NCBI GenBank assembly: GCA_964609495.1
Contig: CAZSTA010000174.1
Location: 1 to 7,930 of the forward strand
Direction: 5' to 3'
Origin: CAZSTA01 sp964609495 [NCBI: uncultured bacterium]
GTDB taxonomy: Bacteria; CAZSTA01
DNA length: 7,930 nt
Positions 6,908 to 7,930 of the stretch are shown in pieces. Numbering within the stretch: the first letter of the stretch is position 1; each line of letters starts with the position of its first letter. Below the pieces are notes generated by a model, which searched no databases, had not been told where the DNA came from, and saw only the letters and a program-made list of their open reading frames with translations. A program made the translations under genes and the position numbers.

Positions 6908-7836
6908 AGAATATAATTATAGGTGCAATTAAAGTTATAACTATACTTTTCCTCCTATTTGTGTATCTCATCTTTCCAGAAGCATATGAAAGAGTATCTG
7001 ATACTTCAGTCGTGTTGGTGAACGGAGAGGCTATCACCGAGAGCGAGATAGAGCAACAGTTCAGATTGTCCTTGTTTTATGGGAGGGAGAATAATAAATC
7101 TTTGGATGAATTAAAAGCCGCTATTATAGAGGAACTTATCGATCGACACCTGATCCTCCAGAAGGCTAGGGAAGATAATATTAAGGTATCTAAAGATGAT
7201 ATAGAGCTAACTCTCGGTGAGATAATGCATATGTATGATTCTCCAGAGGAGTTCGAGAGAGCGATCGATAAGGCATCTTTATCGTTAGAGGAGCTAAGAA
7301 AGAGATTGGAGAATGATCTTCTTATAAAAATTACGGAGGAGAGGATATTAGACGAGATAGATGTTACTGAAGAAGAGGTGAAGAAGTATTATGAAGAACA
7401 CAAAGATATCTTAAAACAGCCTGAGCTTATAAGGTTAAGCGCTGTAATCGTGGAGACTGAAGAAGAAGCTCAGCTTCTGCTCGATAAGATCAAAGAAGGG
7501 AGAGAATTTGCAGAACTATCTAAGGATGAATCGTTAGGAGTAAATATAATATCGGACAAAGATATGGGCCACTTCGCTAGAGGACAGATGTCTCCAGAGA
7601 TCGAGAGGATCGCTTTCTCCCTTAAAGAAGGAGGAGTCAGTCAACCCATTCCCGTTAAGGAGGGATACCAACTCCTCAGATTGGAGGAGAGACTACCAGG
7701 GAGCGGTTACAAATTTGAAGATATAAAGGGACAATTGCCACAGAGGGTATTGGAGGAGAAGCAGCAACAGGTGTTGTCTGATTGGCTGAAGCAGTTACGG
7801 GACAAGGCTGAGATAATAAGATGTAATGCTAAGTAG
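6895..7836 (+). CDS. Membrane-anchored SurA/PrsA-like parvulin-fold protein, probably not an active isomerase
   Basis: The 313-residue product has a signal-anchor-like hydrophobic stretch at 6-28 and no lipobox, so the rest should lie outside the cytoplasmic membrane. A SurA-type chaperone domain begins with VNGEAITESEIEQQ at 42-55 and runs to about 155. A parvulin (PpiC) domain follows at about 178-266, recognisable by MGHFARGQMSPEIERIAFSL at 224-243 and GYQLLRLEER at 257-266, then a charged C-terminal helix to 305. Active parvulins carry a histidine in the first strand (usual form HILV) and another in the GYHII-like last strand. Here these positions read AVIV (183-186) and GYQLL (Q259). It is therefore probably a holdase-type chaperone for secreted or outer-envelope proteins. 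The ATG lies inside the end of mfd with AGAGGA 4 nt upstream, so translation is likely coupled. An mfd-foldase gene order is known in several bacterial groups. Confidence 0.9.
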   Translation: MEALKNIIIGAIKVITILFLLFVYLIFPEAYERVSDTSVVLVNGEAITESEIEQQFRLSLFYGRENNKSLDELKAAIIEELIDRHLILQKAREDNIKVSKDDIELTLGEIMHMYDSPEEFERAIDKASLSLEELRKRLENDLLIKITEERILDEIDVTEEEVKKYYEEHKDILKQPELIRLSAVIVETEEEAQLLLDKIKEGREFAELSKDESLGVNIISDKDMGHFARGQMSPEIERIAFSLKEGGVSQPIPVKEGYQLLRLEERLPGSGYKFEDIKGQLPQRVLEEKQQQVLSDWLKQLRDKAEIIRCNAK

Positions 7837-7871
7837 TTTCAAAGAAGTTTCAGGGGAAATTGTTTAAATCA

Positions 7872-7906
7872 CCCTCCCCCTAACCCCCTCCCATCAAGGG
7901 AGGGGG
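7872..7906. repeat. C-rich REP-like palindrome with G-quadruplex potential
   Basis: CCCCCTCCC (7884-7892) and GGGAGGGGG (7898-7906) form a perfect 9-bp stem with loop ATCAA. Another C-run block (7872-7880) precedes it after TAA. On the minus strand the span 7892-7872 has four G-runs (3, 5, 5 and 3 long) separated by A, TTA and A. The form resembles CCCT/AGGG-rich interspersed palindromes seen between genes in many bacterial genomes. It lies 47 nt after the stop codon of the last plus-strand gene. With no T-run after the stem it is not a classical terminator, though it could slow polymerase or protect the 3' end of the mRNA. Only one copy is in this window. Confidence 0.65.
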
Positions 7907-7930
7907 AAATAAAAGGAATCGCAGTTCTCA

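Noticed and set aside
7884-7906. Classical rho-independent terminator of the mfd unit
   Set aside because: The strong stem is followed by AAATAAAA on the plus strand with no T-run, so it is listed as a palindrome/REP-like element.
1-7930. CRISPR array, tRNA, insertion sequence, prophage or defence system
   Set aside because: No spaced direct repeats, cloverleaf, transposase, integrase or nuclease motif was found; the genes are housekeeping and envelope functions.

Overview
The window holds five protein genes in two divergent transcription units, separated by a control region of about 420 bp. The gene content is bacterial (mfd, a parvulin-type foldase, UDP-glucose dehydrogenase). Start codons TTG and GTG are frequent, the coding strands are rich in GAG/AGG/AAG, and promoters match the sigma-70 consensus. 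I cannot place the phylum from the sequence alone. HEAT-like repeats, a GT39-type membrane glycosyltransferase and purine-rich mRNA would suit a deep-branching or thermophilic lineage, but that is only an inference.

Left unit, minus strand, reading from about 2906 to the left edge. It contains a HEAT-repeat protein (2063-2866), UDP-glucose 6-dehydrogenase (758-2047, TTG start) and the N-terminal 219 residues of a polytopic GT-C/GT39-type glycosyltransferase (1-657, GTG start, cut by the window edge). The first two genes are 15 nt apart and the third follows after 100 nt. The dehydrogenase makes UDP-glucuronate and the glycosyltransferase is an envelope enzyme, so the unit probably serves surface polysaccharide or glycoconjugate synthesis. 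The HEAT protein may be a protein-binding partner.

Control region, 2867-3286. A perfect consensus promoter (TTGACA, 17 nt, TATAAT) fires left. A perfect inverted repeat lies at its start point and a second dyad is centred on its -35 box. Two further TTGACA-led promoters face each other at 3008-3068. A TATAAT promoter with an extended -10 element fires right into mfd.

Right unit, plus strand. Full-length mfd (3287-6907), the transcription-repair coupling factor, overlaps by 13 nt a membrane-anchored SurA/PrsA-like protein (6895-7836) whose parvulin domain lacks both signature histidines. The window ends with a C-rich palindrome (7872-7906) whose minus strand has four G-runs able to form a G-quadruplex.

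I see no tRNA, rRNA, CRISPR array, insertion sequence or phage gene. Most of the window is ordinary housekeeping and envelope biology. The points most worth checking are the divergent control region, the degenerate parvulin domain, the Shine-Dalgarno hairpin before the glycosyltransferase, and the terminal G-rich palindrome.
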